Shown: piece by piece, positions 36,027 to 48,902 of the stretch
Numbering within the stretch: the first letter of the stretch is position 1
Layout of the letters: each line of letters starts with the position of its first letter
Assembly: GCA_026874595.1 (NCBI GenBank)
Contig: CM049322.1
Coordinates: 40,604,840 to 40,668,839 of the forward strand
DNA: 64,000 bases
Direction: 5' to 3'
Source of the DNA: Sipunculus nudus
Taxonomy: Eukaryota; Annelida; Sipuncula; Golfingiida; Sipunculidae
The notes under the pieces: model-generated
Databases searched by the model: none
Told to the model about the DNA's origin: nothing
The model's input: only the letters and a program-made list of their open reading frames with translations
Translations under genes and position numbers: made by a program

Positions 36027-37829
36027 TATGAAACGGAAGATTTGTCAGGAACAAATCATCAACACAGGAAAAAATACTGTTGTATCTTAGAAAAGAAAGG
36101 AACCTTACACAAGTATAAAGGATGCCCCTGTTCACCATGCATAAGCCAATGCAATATATTTGCAATGATTAATAAGTTGTTTTAGTTGTAATGTATTAAG
36201 AGGAATATGTTAAACACTCCTATTTTCAAACTCTGGACAAATGATTAGGATCGTTCCTATATAACATAAATAGCCTCAAATGGCAGAAATTATAAGATAT
36301 ATTCAATATATTCAAACACCGGGCTGCACGTAATCCTTTCTGTGTATCCTGGATGCTTTCAATAATATCAGGGATACAACTGTGCCATTGTGGAAACCAA
36401 ACAGTTTAAAGCCCATCGTGAAAAGTAAAATTATCATTTGAAGCTACACCATGTTGCTGTCTTGCTCCGGAGGTCATCACAAAAGGTTGACTCATTCAGT
36501 ACATAGTAATATTGTGTAGAGAGTCAGATGTAAACTATAAACCCGTTATACGGCTCGAAAAAAAGGTTTGTATTATCTGATTTGAAACATAAGGAATAAA
36601 ACAACAATCGATGTTTGGGTAATTGTGTGCCACAGGATAAAACATAGGGTCAGTATGGATTGGAAGATGATTTTCAGATAATACTGCATACAACAGGGAA
36701 TGTAAATTTTTGAGGGCTTTGGCTAGCAAAAAAGTGAGTATATTGAAATAAATGCTTCATACCAAAAATAGCACCGTTTTCTTTAATATATTTTTGCTTG
36801 AGAGATATGTTTAAACTCAATGATAGCACTTCCGGTACACAATTTGATATGAGCATGCGTGGTGAAACCCTCCTTTCGAGATCCTTAATCCGCATATTTT
36901 GACTCCGTCAGCTGATTTACACCCTGTAGTGTCTCTGTGATCATCCGCTTGTCCTATCAATGTAGGTTTCACGCAATATAGTCGATTGTACGTCCAGTAG
37001 TTTGAATAATGAGGAAACTAATCATCCGTATCTGACTCATCATAACTGAACTATGAATTGTTTCACATTGGATTTGGTTGATTTTCTATAGACTATGAGA
37101 CATTCTGTTAATTTTTCAAAATCGTAAAGTGGCACTACAGGAAAGTTCTCTTACAAAAAATATTTCAAATAAATCGTGGTCATTTATCAGCCATACTTCA
37201 TCGGACTCATTATCAATAGACCTTGCTCTTTATCGAGCCCGGTGTCCATTCGACGAGTGTTCAGTAAGATAAGCCACGGGAATACTAACTACAAGTCACA
37301 GGATTATTTCATTGAGATAGTTAATGGATGTGTTCGACATAGATGACAACTAGAAAGCTAGTATCATTATACCTTTTAAAGAGTACCTGAGCCTTTTCAA
37401 AAAGATAAACGAGGTTAGTGGGGACAAAAAAATCATCGCGTGTAGCCCTACAATGTATACCTCTTTGTTACATTTTGTTTAAACAGGAAAACTTTGAATC
37501 TTGAGCGGCTGGTCAGGAGTACACGAAACAGCTGCTACCACTAATTATTGGGGATTATTTATCAATTGAGGGTTTTTATGCTGAGGCTAATATATTGGGG
37601 AATTCTCTATTCTTAGGCATTGATTCTTGAAAACTCTGCAGTGTAAGTAATGAATCGGTGTCCTAGGAGAAGTAGAGGGCTTGAGTTTCTGATCTATTAA
37701 GAATACACCACCTGTATTCCATATGTGGCAACTATGCATGCAAGTTATTTGTACAATAGCGGCTAGATGTCATGCAAGAAGGTTTGAACATACATTAAGA
37801 ACAAACGAAAAAAATCGCCGTAATCATTC

Positions 37830-37903
<74 letters not shown>

Positions 37904-37910
37904 GTATACA
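36027..37910. other. 3' flank of SLC23 copy 2, no gene seen
   Basis: Patchy alignment to the copy 1 flank; a long (TA)n run at 37831-37900. No coding sequence is supported. Confidence 0.5.
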
Positions 37911-38048
37911 TACAGTGAAACCTCACAACTTGATGGGGGGTCGTATTTGTGAAATTCTAAGTTACCTGAATCATTTATTCGGGACCAAGAAAAGGGGTCC
38001 TGATTACGGGGTTGGTCGCTACTGTGGAGTGGTCGCAAGGCAGAGTTC
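37911..38048. mobile_element. Short MITE related to those in intron 7
   Basis: Left end TACAGTGAAACCTCACAACT and an interior and right side with GGGACCA, GGTCGCTACT and GTGGTCGCAAGGCAGAG, the typical arrangement of this inverted-repeat family. The right terminus (GAGTTCCTATA) is damaged. Confidence 0.5.
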
Positions 38049-40194
38049 CTATATATATATATATATAATTATTATTATGTTTCTTTATCAGAATCTTATC
38101 CACTTTAATAAATTTCAGTATTAATGGTAGTCTTAGGTGATTACAACAAAATAGGAAGTTGCACATCCGTGAGGTAAAATCATCAAACACCATAAGGGCA
38201 AACGTTGCCCAATGTGTTCTCAGACACAAGGTCCCGGGTCCTTGTAACAGTGGCCATTATTGAAATTACCTGTACAAAATTCTACTTACCTCATTGATTC
38301 TCTAATATTCTGTTAGCAGTTTCCAACATATATATGTTATAATAGTATGTGAGTCGTTACCTCAGAATGTAAGTACTTGTGTAAGTCCGGGAACTAAAAA
38401 AACAGTCCCCATTTCAGGGTCCTAGCTCTGGTTCTTTCTCACTGATAATAAGTAACTATGGTGAAATAGAAAGAATACAAATGCCGTTTATCCAGATCAA
38501 AGTTGAAGGGTTATACCTCATGCAAATAATTAACACTAGGCACGATGAAAAGGTATGGAATCCTGACACACACATCCCTAGTGTAGTCTTATCTCTCATA
38601 CTCCTGTCACTACAAATATTTCTTTAAAATTGAAAATATGTAACCAAAATTATTAAAAAATAAACCGACAAAATATATTTTTCCTTATGTGGGATAACAA
38701 AAACAAATAGAAGAAGCAAATAAAGCAAACGTAATGCTTCCAAGCATCAGATATAAAATACTATTTAGTAAATTCTGTAATGTAATGAAATGATACCAAA
38801 ATCATATAAAATTGTTTATGGACAAACTGACATGATTTGCCAGGAAAAGGTATTGATTCTACATGCGTCTAAGTTAAAATTCAAATAAACACAACTTGAT
38901 CGATATTTTTTACGGTTTGCATGGGGCTTTGTCGTTCAAACAAGGGGGTGGGGGACATTGATGGTTTACATTGTGTATCATACTGCTTCCTTTTTTTCTT
39001 ATGCTCTTAAGCTGGATCCCTCTTTGTTCAACAGAGTATGGGTACATTGTGCCAGCTTTCATGCCCGCCAAGAAAGGTAACAACTCAGTCAGAATACTCC
39101 ATGACAAGATGTCACTGAATCGTTCACTGGTATGACCAATTTCATGTGTGCATATTTTTGTAAATAACTTCCGCTAATAAAAAAGGAAACAAATCTGTGT
39201 TAAAGGAAAAGATTTAAATCATATATTGATTCCCCTGAGCAAACACAGTTCAATGCTTTATTGTTTCACTAGATAGCGTTAGGTATCGCAGAGGGACCTG
39301 CCCTGCAATTCCAAGGATTCATGTATATCAAAATCAGATGTATCCCTTTGTTCCTCAACAAAGCTGGTCCCTAATAAGAAATCACAATGCAGTATTTATG
39401 GTGCATAAATATGTAACCTGATATGACCGGCTGTATCGGGCGATGTGTTCTAATTTTATGTATTCAATATGAGTCATATTTCTGTCTTGCTGGTACGTTC
39501 AAATACAGTACTGTACAGTATATTTATGGTTAACGGCTTACCATTGGTAAGTGATTAATCATTACCATAAATCAGTGTACATTAAAGTATAGTAAATAAA
39601 CTCATATTATATTGATAATGTATCTAATATTAATTGGTACATTCGGATTATCATGAAGAAGTGACATTAACAGATAAAAAATCCTTGAATAACTGAAAGA
39701 AATATCTTTTGTTGTTAATATTATTCAGGTAATGCACAGCAAAATCCATTAAGAAAATTAAGTAAGCAATAATACAGATTTTGAATGGTAATATGTATAT
39801 GTGTTTAGTATGATTATACGATAAATTTATAAAAAACAGTGTTGCTTAATCGGAAAAAAATTTTGTTTTGTTATATCAAATTGTCGAAACATGTCTACAT
39901 GATTTCCTTGTTTAACTCTCACTATTACTGAAACATTACCCTGGTATACATTGGAAGCCTATTAGGTCTATTAAATATAGGAGATATATGTTAAATTTCA
40001 AATATTAAATGCGCTTACTTAACAGGTATGGCCAGCTAATGTCAGAGAAGAGAAACTGTATAAAAAAGGGGTACAATTTCATATCTACTCAGAATATCAA
40101 ACTATACTTTGTCACGCGCTTGATATTCCAAAACACAAGTTCCTACAGTAGCATGAAAATACGAGGTAAATTCATGGTTTGTTGTTCTGTTCAG

Positions 40195-40271
40195 GATGGC
40201 TAGACAAAGCTTCGACATCCAAAAATATCTCCAACAAGTTCAGGAACAATAGGCTCCATCGGGAACATATC
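40195..40271 (+). other. Probable 5' untranslated exon part, lectin copy 1
   Basis: A good acceptor (GTTGTTCTGTTCAG) precedes 40195, and the matching place in copy 2 also has one (TTTTTGTTCTATTTAG before 48822), although the leader between acceptor and ATG is diverged. This suggests an upstream non-coding exon. An in-frame upstream Met exists in copy 1 (40179) but lies before the acceptor and is not conserved. Confidence 0.4.
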
Positions 40272-42200
40272 ATGAAACTTCGCCGAATGCTTATTTTTGT
40301 GACTGGTACGTTGTATATTTCCTCATATAATAAAACAACCAGTTGTACAGTTAATATGATATTGGTAAAAATGCATGTCGTTGAACAAACCATAACCCAA
40401 GAGTTATAGTGAAATACAGTTACACGATGGCCAGTCTTCAACGGTTGCAGATATACTGTAGTATAAATAAATTGAACGTATAGACCAGGGGATTAAGGTA
40501 CGCCCATATTGCCAAAAAGTGTATATATATGTTTCATTTCTTTCTCGTTATGAGTCTTATTTTTTTATTTAATTAGGGGCTATTGGCGAGGGGAACCTTC
40601 GAGACAACGCAACCAGAAACTGTAGAGAAAGCACGACGATTGAGGACAATCCAAGCATGTGCACTAATCGATGTGTTTGGCCGTACAACAGCAACTTGGC
40701 CACAATACTTCCCATGATTGTCAGCTTGTGTAAACCACTGGAGCAAAGAGAATGCAGTAGGTTTCAAATGTGGAAATATAAAGATGTGTTAAATTTTCAA
40801 AGTGAAAGCCTTCCCATGGAAGATGAAAATGTAAATTTTTAAATGAAATGTGCATATACCAATTCATAAAATTTACTAAAATCGGAGAAATTTATCCTTA
40901 AAATTCGGCCAAGCTTTGAAAAACCGATCGTTTGCATACAGAAATTTTATTTTATTAGATTATAAAATTAAGAGATTATATAGTCAACCTTTCCACGTAC
41001 AGGTACTAATCTAGGAAAACAATTAAACCTTATATATATTTACATATAACTGAGCGTATGATTAGGCGCACGACTAAGCCGCTGGGAGATTTTTGCTAAT
41101 GTAACATTACGAACACGACTTAGCTCTGCATCGCCCACGTTTTCATTTCAGGATACCAGTGTCTTACTCCTTTTGGCTATATCTTTCAAAAGGACAGTTA
41201 CCATGGGTATTCGTGCTATATATTTCTGTGGTCGCCCACGTTTGATCGTGCGGCAGCAAAAAACAGATGCCGAGCAATGGGCGCGCAGTTGGTTAGCGTT
41301 GAGACAGAAGAAGAGATGAATCACCTAAAGAGGACCATAGAGAGCAACCCCATATACATTGTTAAATGTAAGTTTCAACCGTTTCTTATCATTAGCAAAG
41401 CTGTGGAATAATACACTTTCAAACAAACCCGCCACAGACTTGTATCATCAGATGAAAGGCTGAATAAAGCGCCACTGGGTTGTTATCAATACACAAAAAC
41501 AAATTCTCCAAAATATGGATATGACAAAAAAAATCAGAGATCATTGTGAGCCCTCAGAGTAAACGCTCTTTCTAGATAACGAAATTATTTTTTACCAAAT
41601 GGTTCACGTAATATCAGTGTTCAGTATTCTTAGAGTTTTTAAATCAAACGGCTCTCTTCGTTGGTGAGCCAGGTTCGAACCCCGGCGTGGTTATGATCGT
41701 GTTGTAGACACCCGTCTAAGGTCTTCTCTGGTTCCCTTGATTTCCCCCAGCCCTTCAGACTACCTAACGCTACCATAAAAATCGTTGAGAGTGCTTCATA
41801 TTTACTAGTTGTGCATTCCATTGTAAAATAATTTAAGATTGCCTTTGTATTGAGAAGAAATAATAACGTTCCGAAAACTGAGCAACTAGCACAAGTAGAA
41901 TAATAAAGATAGAGAGGAAGTTTCCTAACATTTTGCTGCATTATATTGATATTTGTAGACTTTATCAGGGGATTCAAGGGATACTGGACTTCCGGGACGG
42001 ACAAACACGAAGAAAACGAATGGGTCTGGGAATCTACTGGTCAAAAGATTACTTACATAAGATGGGCCAAGGGCGAACCCACTCGCTACTTCCATTACGA
42101 ACATTATCTTGGTTTTTCTACACCAACGTACACGTGGTTTGATTCTGTGGCGAGTTTCAAACAAGGAGCGCTCTGTGAGAAAGCAGCTGAATGCATATAA
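40272..42200 (+). CDS. Secreted C-type lectin-domain protein, copy 1
   Basis: Four coding exons: 40272-40305, 40577-40756, 41152-41367, 41959-42200; 672 nt, 223 aa, every intron phase 1 and GT-AG. Residues 1-15 (MKLRRMLIFVTGAIG) look like a short signal peptide, so the protein is probably secreted. Residues 16-72 are a Cys-containing region (C27, C40, C44, C63, C71) that I do not recognise. Residues 73-223 are a long-form C-type lectin domain: QCLTPFGYIF and YSCYIFLW (C75 and C93, N-terminal hairpin pair), CRAMGAQLVSVETEEEMNHL (C111), GYWTSGTDKHEENEWVWEST, WAKGEP, and LCEK (C216, partner of C111). The internal C2-C3 disulphide is missing (Tyr193 and Ala208 instead). The EPN and WND sugar/Ca motifs are EPT (183-185) and WFD (203-205), so classical sugar binding is doubtful. 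Ligand unknown. Confidence 0.9.
41645..41800 (+). mobile_element. tRNA-type SINE fragment, intron 3 of lectin copy 1
   Basis: GGCTCTCTTCGTTGGTGAGC is followed by a perfect polymerase III B box, GGTTCGAACCC at 41672-41682, then a pyrimidine-rich TCTTCTCTGGTTCCCTTGAT block and CTACCTAACGC. The matching site of copy 2 (50174) carries the same element, so it predates the lectin duplication. The body is diverged and the 3' end is not defined. Confidence 0.55.
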
Positions 42201-42460
42201 ATGTGGCATTTATCGAATATTTCATTGCACAAACTCCTGAAGCAGGCAGTTTTCAGTGTACATGTTGATTACGGATCAACCCTTGGGCTGAGGCGTATTT
42301 TTACACAAACTTCATATTTTAATCTACCTACATTATAACTGTTTAAGGTAGTAACAGCCTCAACGTTTGTACGACTTTGCATTGTGGAAAAACATTAAAG
42401 TATATTGTGCCTAGTTTTGCATTGTCATCAACAAGAAAAGTAACAAAACAAAGACACACA

Positions 42461-45400
42461 AACATAAATATGCGATTTAATGAAATGCAAGTTTCCGGAT
42501 TACCCCTTAAATGTAATCAATTATTCCTTGTTTCATGGCCGTGTTATCCTGAAAATTTCATCAAACGCCGTTTATAACTCTTTTCGGTAATTTTATGCAA
42601 ACGGGCAAACAGAAAGACAAACCAACGCTGGCAAAACATAACCTTCCTGGCGAGTGAACAATCCATACGAAGCTATTTATGAAACATGTATCAACCACTG
42701 AGGAAATAGTTCAGTTTCAGTGGCAAAAATAATTAAATCATGTATTTGTTGTACTCTTGATGTTTAAATTGTAAGTGGTAAATGAATTATCATACACTGA
42801 TTCGTGTAGTATATGGCTTTGTGATCGGTTACGATAGTGCTAGATTCACACTTCTACACTTCCCGTGTATTTAAGTAATGTCCTCCTTTCCCCATGTAAT
42901 ACATCTTGAGTTCGTCCTGACTCTTTAATGATAACCCAAATCAATCCAATACAAATCTGAAATTACCACTATGAATGGGACGATAAAGCAGTCGCATTCC
43001 TGAGGTGATGGCTGGGCGAGGTTTCATATAAAAAGAAAAGAACAGGGTACCGTGAAGAAGCAGTCTTTACTCTGAGGTGAACGTTAAATAGAGCGTAGTG
43101 TTACTGTAAATTGTTGTATATTGCATATCGTGATATATTTGAATTCGTGGTAACATATTGGGAAAAAATATACTTCGTCCTTTAACAAACTAAATAAATG
43201 CAATAATGTATAGCTAACACACTGGTAGTTCAGCTCAGGTGAATATTCAACGGTGAGCTGGTCAATTTTGTTCGTGAGAGCCTGTCCCGCCAAGAGGCTA
43301 CATGGTACATTATTCATCCGTGATGGACACGTGACGACCCATTGATCGGTTAGTTCCCTGAACACAACGTGTTTCCAAAAAAATACTTAAACGCTTATAC
43401 AAATTCAGAAGAAAAGCAGAGCGGTACCATTTGAATTTAAGGTAATCAAATTTTCAAAATTAGGTTTTCCTTTCAGAATACTCTTTCAGCAATGTCCTCG
43501 AATCACAAAAGTGCCGTCAGACAGTTTCTTTTGTATTTTCTTTTTTAAGCGACACGCCTTTAAATTAAACAATGCACCCTTTTGAAAATAAGCGGTGCGT
43601 GGTTACCAATGAAAGTGATACACAACCAAGGTCAGTCCCTCCCTGCTGAATAATTACTGATAAAGATATCCCTGTAGACCCAGGAATTATACAGTTTTAC
43701 GTATACATTTATCTGCATCTTTTATGTGACACTTGTTAACAGCTCTTCTTTATGCACAACACCATTCGGCAATATTCTGATCATGTATTGTTCATTATTA
43801 ATAATTCTTTCTTCTCCAGGGAATGTGGTCGGCTATATTCTTTTTTCTTCGTTTCTCGGGGTCTACATTTTAGCCAATTTCACAACATGCCGAGGTACCT
43901 AGAAATCAACATCTATGCTTTTTAATTAAACTTATTTTTTAAATAATTATAATTAGACCAAGCCCAGTGATCACAGAACATTCCAAAGGTTCAATACATA
44001 GATTACATTTCATTTATTGATACCTCCCTTGATTAAGGCGACAACATAATGCCCTTTCCTGCCGCCAAACATTCAGTGTAATAATTTAAAGAGCACATAT
44101 ATTTAACATCCAAATCGATACCATTGGTATTATTCATCAATTACTTTATCATTATAAAGAATTCTGTTGTTAGTGTGTTACAGTGAAGAACTTAAGTACA
44201 TAAAATTCAAAGCGTTATGCAATCAAAATCCATTGTCAGAGTTACTCCATTCTATGCGCAAAAGTAGATATTACGTTGCCTCTCTACAACTGCCGCGAAC
44301 AAATGTGTAACAAACACTTATAATTCACTGTTTACTGATCGATAAATGTCATCTATCTTATAACAATTTTAATCATAATGGTGACAAGTAGACTCAGTCA
44401 CTAGTCCAAACTAGTCAAAAGCCTATACCTTTCATCTCTAGGGACAAAGAAACAGGATCAAAGATCAAGGTCGGTACCTTTATTTAACTGTTAAATTTTC
44501 TAGTAGTGAGCAGGTAATGAAATTGATCCGATGTACATGAGGTACGTCAGAAGAAAACCGTGATGTTTCCACCAATATTTATTTTACCGACTTGTACGTT
44601 TCATTTTCACCTCTGTATATCATGAATAATCTGCAAAATTTTATTACACGTCGCAATCTGAACATATCTAAAAGTTTATGTGACTTGTTTTTATCCATGT
44701 AGGTTTTTACTTTTAATACATCTTTTATACACCCGCGGGAGAAATATACTATTGGCAGGCTCGGTTAATTTGATCGCACACAATTTCCCTTCTTTGGTTT
44801 ATTTTAAGCGGCTGTTGTGCATGGCGTTGTACAAAACAACGAAAACAATCTATGTGCATAATGCAACAATAAACCCATGTCAAGGTCTATATAAATGATA
44901 CACATATACATACATAATAAACAGCCCGTGAAACAAAATTTCAGAAACATAATCTCATTTGTTTTTTGTCGTCCAAGATGCTACTTCATTAAATCTACAT
45001 TAATATACGTGCTACATGTGTAAATCTGTATCCAGTATATTTATTACCTAAACCCTAATGCACAATACATGACTATCAAGAAAATGTAAAATTCTTAATC
45101 CTGAAACTGATAGAACGACTGGTTAATTATTGTTTGCAGAGTCTATTGTAAGCTCTAAACCCGTGTTGAAGAGGGGTCTACTCAAGTTTATTTAAAATAA
45201 ACTTGTCCAGAGCGTTAATGTTTTGAATTATGATCTCCATGAATCACCTAAACAGAATATATTTGGATTATATTTGTAATGTGATAATGAAGATAATAAT
45301 CTATTCGTCATGATATAAGTTGAGCAGACTGCATTTCGATTGCTTAAACAATCTTCTATTTTTCCTGTCATCCGCATTGAATATCATACACTTATTTCAC

Positions 45401-47680
45401 AATGCATTTCATTTATTAAATAGAATTGTAGTGTTCCATTTTTTGTATATTTTAAATATATTTATATATATAAATTTTTGTATCAAATATAGGTTAAAAA
45501 TATAAATGTAAATATATAAATTAAGGAAACGGTAAACAAACCAACAATTAGTGTGCGATACCAGGCGATATGAAGAACCAATCAAAATAATGCGTCAGGC
45601 CCATTCCACTTCTCTTTGACAATAGTGTTCTTGGTAGGAAAGACCTATCACTTGCAGAGGGTCATGTGAAATATTGGAATACGTTCATTGTATCACTCTT
45701 ACTCTGACCTCTCCAAACAATGGCCATTGTAATTTAATAATGTTTTAATACCTATGAAAGGTAATACACAATAAGGCTTGAATAACAAGAAAATAATGAC
45801 AATTTTATTTTAACTGAATATTAATTACATATTATACGTATGGAAACAATCAGTAGAGATTCGGGGGGGGGGGGGGCTAAAATTTTGTAACCTTCATACG
45901 ATATTAACGGTCAGGTAGAAATTCTTTTATTTTTTAAAACACACCCTGATATAAGAAAATATATAGCAAAACTGCTTATTAGCTTTGAGAACGTTTAACA
46001 GTACTGTTAATACACATTCAGTAATATCCTCAGGCACCACAAGTGATCCCTCTGAGACGGCAGCTTCTAAAAACTAGCCACAGATTTCGCCACAGTGCAT
46101 GGCCCTTTCCTATACGATGGTCATGTTCCTGACTTCCACAGTGTGCAGGCGCATTGATTACATGACCTTTGCTCAGGAGCCCCACCGGTGGCAGTTCATT
46201 CATTGTAACAGGTACCTGACGTATAAATCAAGAATGCATGAGTAATTTCACAATATATAAACAATACGCACATCCTCTGAGTAACCTGTGTAACCCTCTC
46301 AAACTGATATTCGATGAAAAACACTTCAGAATGGTAAGTTTTAACACACTCAATAAAGATATATTTTTTTATGATGAATACGACTCTTTTTAGCCAAAAT
46401 ATACTTTTTTGGTAATTGAAATTTTTTTAATGTACCACTGCATTGGCTTAATTGAAACTACATGTATCCTAAGTATACCGCTGCTTCATTTCTATTAAAT
46501 GATAGGTCATGTTACCCCGACACTCTGTCCCGCTTGATCGATGGGAATTACGTATAAGCACACTACGACATATGACTTAATAAGAGTACCACTGTGTAAG
46601 CCTTCCACTAGAGGCCTCGTCCTTGTTGTTCCGGGATTTGGAAAGGTGAGGTCCGACCCAGGAAGACAAATAAGAAGCCTACAGACAAATCCTCTGGTAC
46701 TGAAAAGGGCAATGCCTTGTTGAACAAATCCATTTAAAGTCATCAGCAAAGCATACATTCCCGGAGGAACTTGAAGCAGAACACATAGATTTTGTATCAT
46801 AATCCAGTATTCCAAAAAAAGGTGGTATATTACAGCATGTGTCGTATTCTGGCAAAAAAAGATAATGGATTCGTAGCTTTGGGTCTTCGGATAGGCGGAG
46901 AATGTGTGGAAACAACAGAGTCTCAGAGATCATCATTTGTGTCTTGACTGGAGTGTGACATTTTTGGATTAAACCTTATCCTGTACCAAAATACAATCAT
47001 CTTTTAAAAGCCTTGTAATCCAACAAGCGGCCTAAAAAATACGTCACATATCAACTACGTTGTTAGAAATGCCTACTAGACATAAATATAAGTCGAGGAT
47101 GATCAGTTTCAATTTTCACAGAGAGCTTCATCCTCTTTTTATTACTGTTGAAAATATCACTGAAAATGTCATTATGGTTTGGGGGATATAACACCGACAA
47201 TGATATCTTCTTTTTAATCTAAACACATGTAATTGCGCAAAATAAAAGGAATCTATTCGACCTGGTGTCTGTTCTTAACACTGGTGGATACCAAAAAAAA
47301 TATTAAAGTTTTAAAAATCGAATGTCATTGATGAGATACAAAAACGAACATTTTTTCATCAGATGGATAATTTCAAAAAGTTTAAATTGAAATATACTTA
47401 ATGGGAGTTTACATGCACATAGAACATATTGAGACAAGAGTGCAGAATGAAAGCAGACGACGATGCCACCTTTACCATCTATCATTTAATATCAGATACA
47501 GCGATCATTCTAAGAAAAACTGATTCTGAAAGACTGATTTCGATTTTAAACACAGATTGCTGGGACATTAAAATCAATAATTAGAAAAAGGCTCTGCACA
47601 TTTAGACCATATATTTCCAGCACTTTAGATGTCAATTTGAACGATGGCATAACAGCAACGACTGTTTGACTGATAATAGA
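42461..47680. other. Intergenic between lectin copies, no gene called
   Basis: About 5.2 kb without a convincing exon. It holds a 14-base poly-G (45863-45876) and a perfect palindrome at 45183-45205 (arms CAAGTTTATTT). Minus-strand frames at 46507-46936 are open for about 100 codons in two overlapping frames but show no family I recognise. At 43820-43894 there is an acceptor-like TTCTTTCTTCTCCAG followed by an open, hydrophobic stretch and a GTACCT donor, unsupported by anything else. Confidence 0.45.
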
Positions 47681-48821
47681 ATATGTGGATTCATAAAATG
47701 AAAGTCTGTGCACAAAGTGAACTATTTTGATGGTGACAGGTGTAGATTCTACTTGCGTCTGATACGAATATCAATTTAACAACTAACTTAAAGAAAAAAT
47801 GATGGTTTACATTGTTTAGCAAATTGCTTCTTTCTTCATATGCATTTGAAGCTAGACCCCTCATTGTCAAACAGTGTCTGGGACAATGGCCTGCTTTTCA
47901 TGCTCATCAACAGAGATAACTCCTTTTGAATACTTTATGACATGATGTCACTTAATCATATATTCCCATGACCAATTTCATATTATGCGGCATACTTTGT
48001 CAATACCTTCAGTTAATATAATACGTAAAATGTTATTCTAATTTCCCTAATAAAAAAATCACAATGCAATATTAAATATGTGTAAAGCTGAAATGATCGG
48101 CTGGTATCGGTTGTGATGTTCCAACTGTTTGTATTCAATATATGATTCGTTTTCTGAGTTATATTCTGTCTATGCTGGTATGTTGATATACGACACTGCA
48201 TTTTATTATGATGGTTGACGGTTTTCCATTAGAAAGTCAATAATTATTACCTTTTATTATTGTACATTACAGTACGGTATATAAACTCAGCTTATTTTGA
48301 TTCAAACAAGTCAGAGTACCATTTACACAAGGATTATCATGAGCATATAACATTTTCGTTGGATAATTTTAATAACTGAACTCAGAAATGTCGCATGTTG
48401 TTTATCAGGTTTGATAATTATTCCTTATAATAAGGACACAGTTTTTTCATGTGAATCAGGTAATGCATTTGATGGCTGCAAAACGTTCTAACAATCTTAA
48501 AATAGTCCATTATGAAACTATTAGTAATTATTCTTAAAATATTCTTTATGTTTCGAGTCACACGTTGTTGATCATACGATGAAATATCACTAATACTGTT
48601 GCTTGATCAGGAAAAAAAACACATTTGGGTTTCGTTATATCAAAATGTCGAAGCAAGTCGACATGTAACAACTGCCAAAACAGTAGGATTCTTTGAGAGC
48701 CTTTTAGATCTATTAAATATACGAGGTATATGTTTAATTCCAAATTATTCCAAATATTGAAGTAAAGTTGCACATCACATGCAAATATTTACGTCCGCTT
48801 CATATTTTTTGTTCTATTTAG

Positions 48822-48902
48822 GAAGTTTGGACGAGCTTCGAGAAACTAAAAATTCGTCACTCAACAAATTCTGAAAACCATACTCTACATTGGGAATAAA
48901 TC
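48822..48902 (+). other. Probable 5' untranslated exon part, lectin copy 2
   Basis: Begins after the acceptor TTTTTGTTCTATTTAG at the place matching 40195 and leads to the ATG at 48903. Confidence 0.4.

Larger units (their letters stand above)
22391..38610 (+). repeat. Segmental tandem duplication, SLC23 copy 2
   Basis: Partner of 2147-16170 in direct orientation. Copy 2 is longer mainly through insertions in introns 6, 8, 9 and 11 of the gene. Its right edge lies only about 200 bases from the left edge of the lectin duplication. Confidence 0.85.
38790..42460 (+). repeat. Tandem duplication, lectin copy 1
   Basis: Aligns in direct orientation to about 47680-51010, including 1.4 kb of 5' flank (GATGGTTTACATTGT near 38958 and 47801), all exons, the introns with a shared SINE, and about 260 bases of 3' flank (TTTTGCATTG block near 42414 and 50957). 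Edges approximate. Confidence 0.8.

Noticed and set aside
41645-41715. A functional tRNA gene, because of a perfect B box
   Set aside because: No complete cloverleaf: the acceptor stem and anticodon arm cannot be formed at tRNA spacing, so it is a SINE head.
43820-43894. Possible isolated exon encoding a hydrophobic segment between good-looking splice sites
   Set aside because: No neighbouring exon in a compatible frame, and no counterpart beyond the second lectin copy.
46507-46936. Two overlapping minus-strand frames of about 100 codons as an exon or element remnant
   Set aside because: No family resemblance; a CFADD string looked like a reverse transcriptase site, but none of the neighbouring blocks are present.
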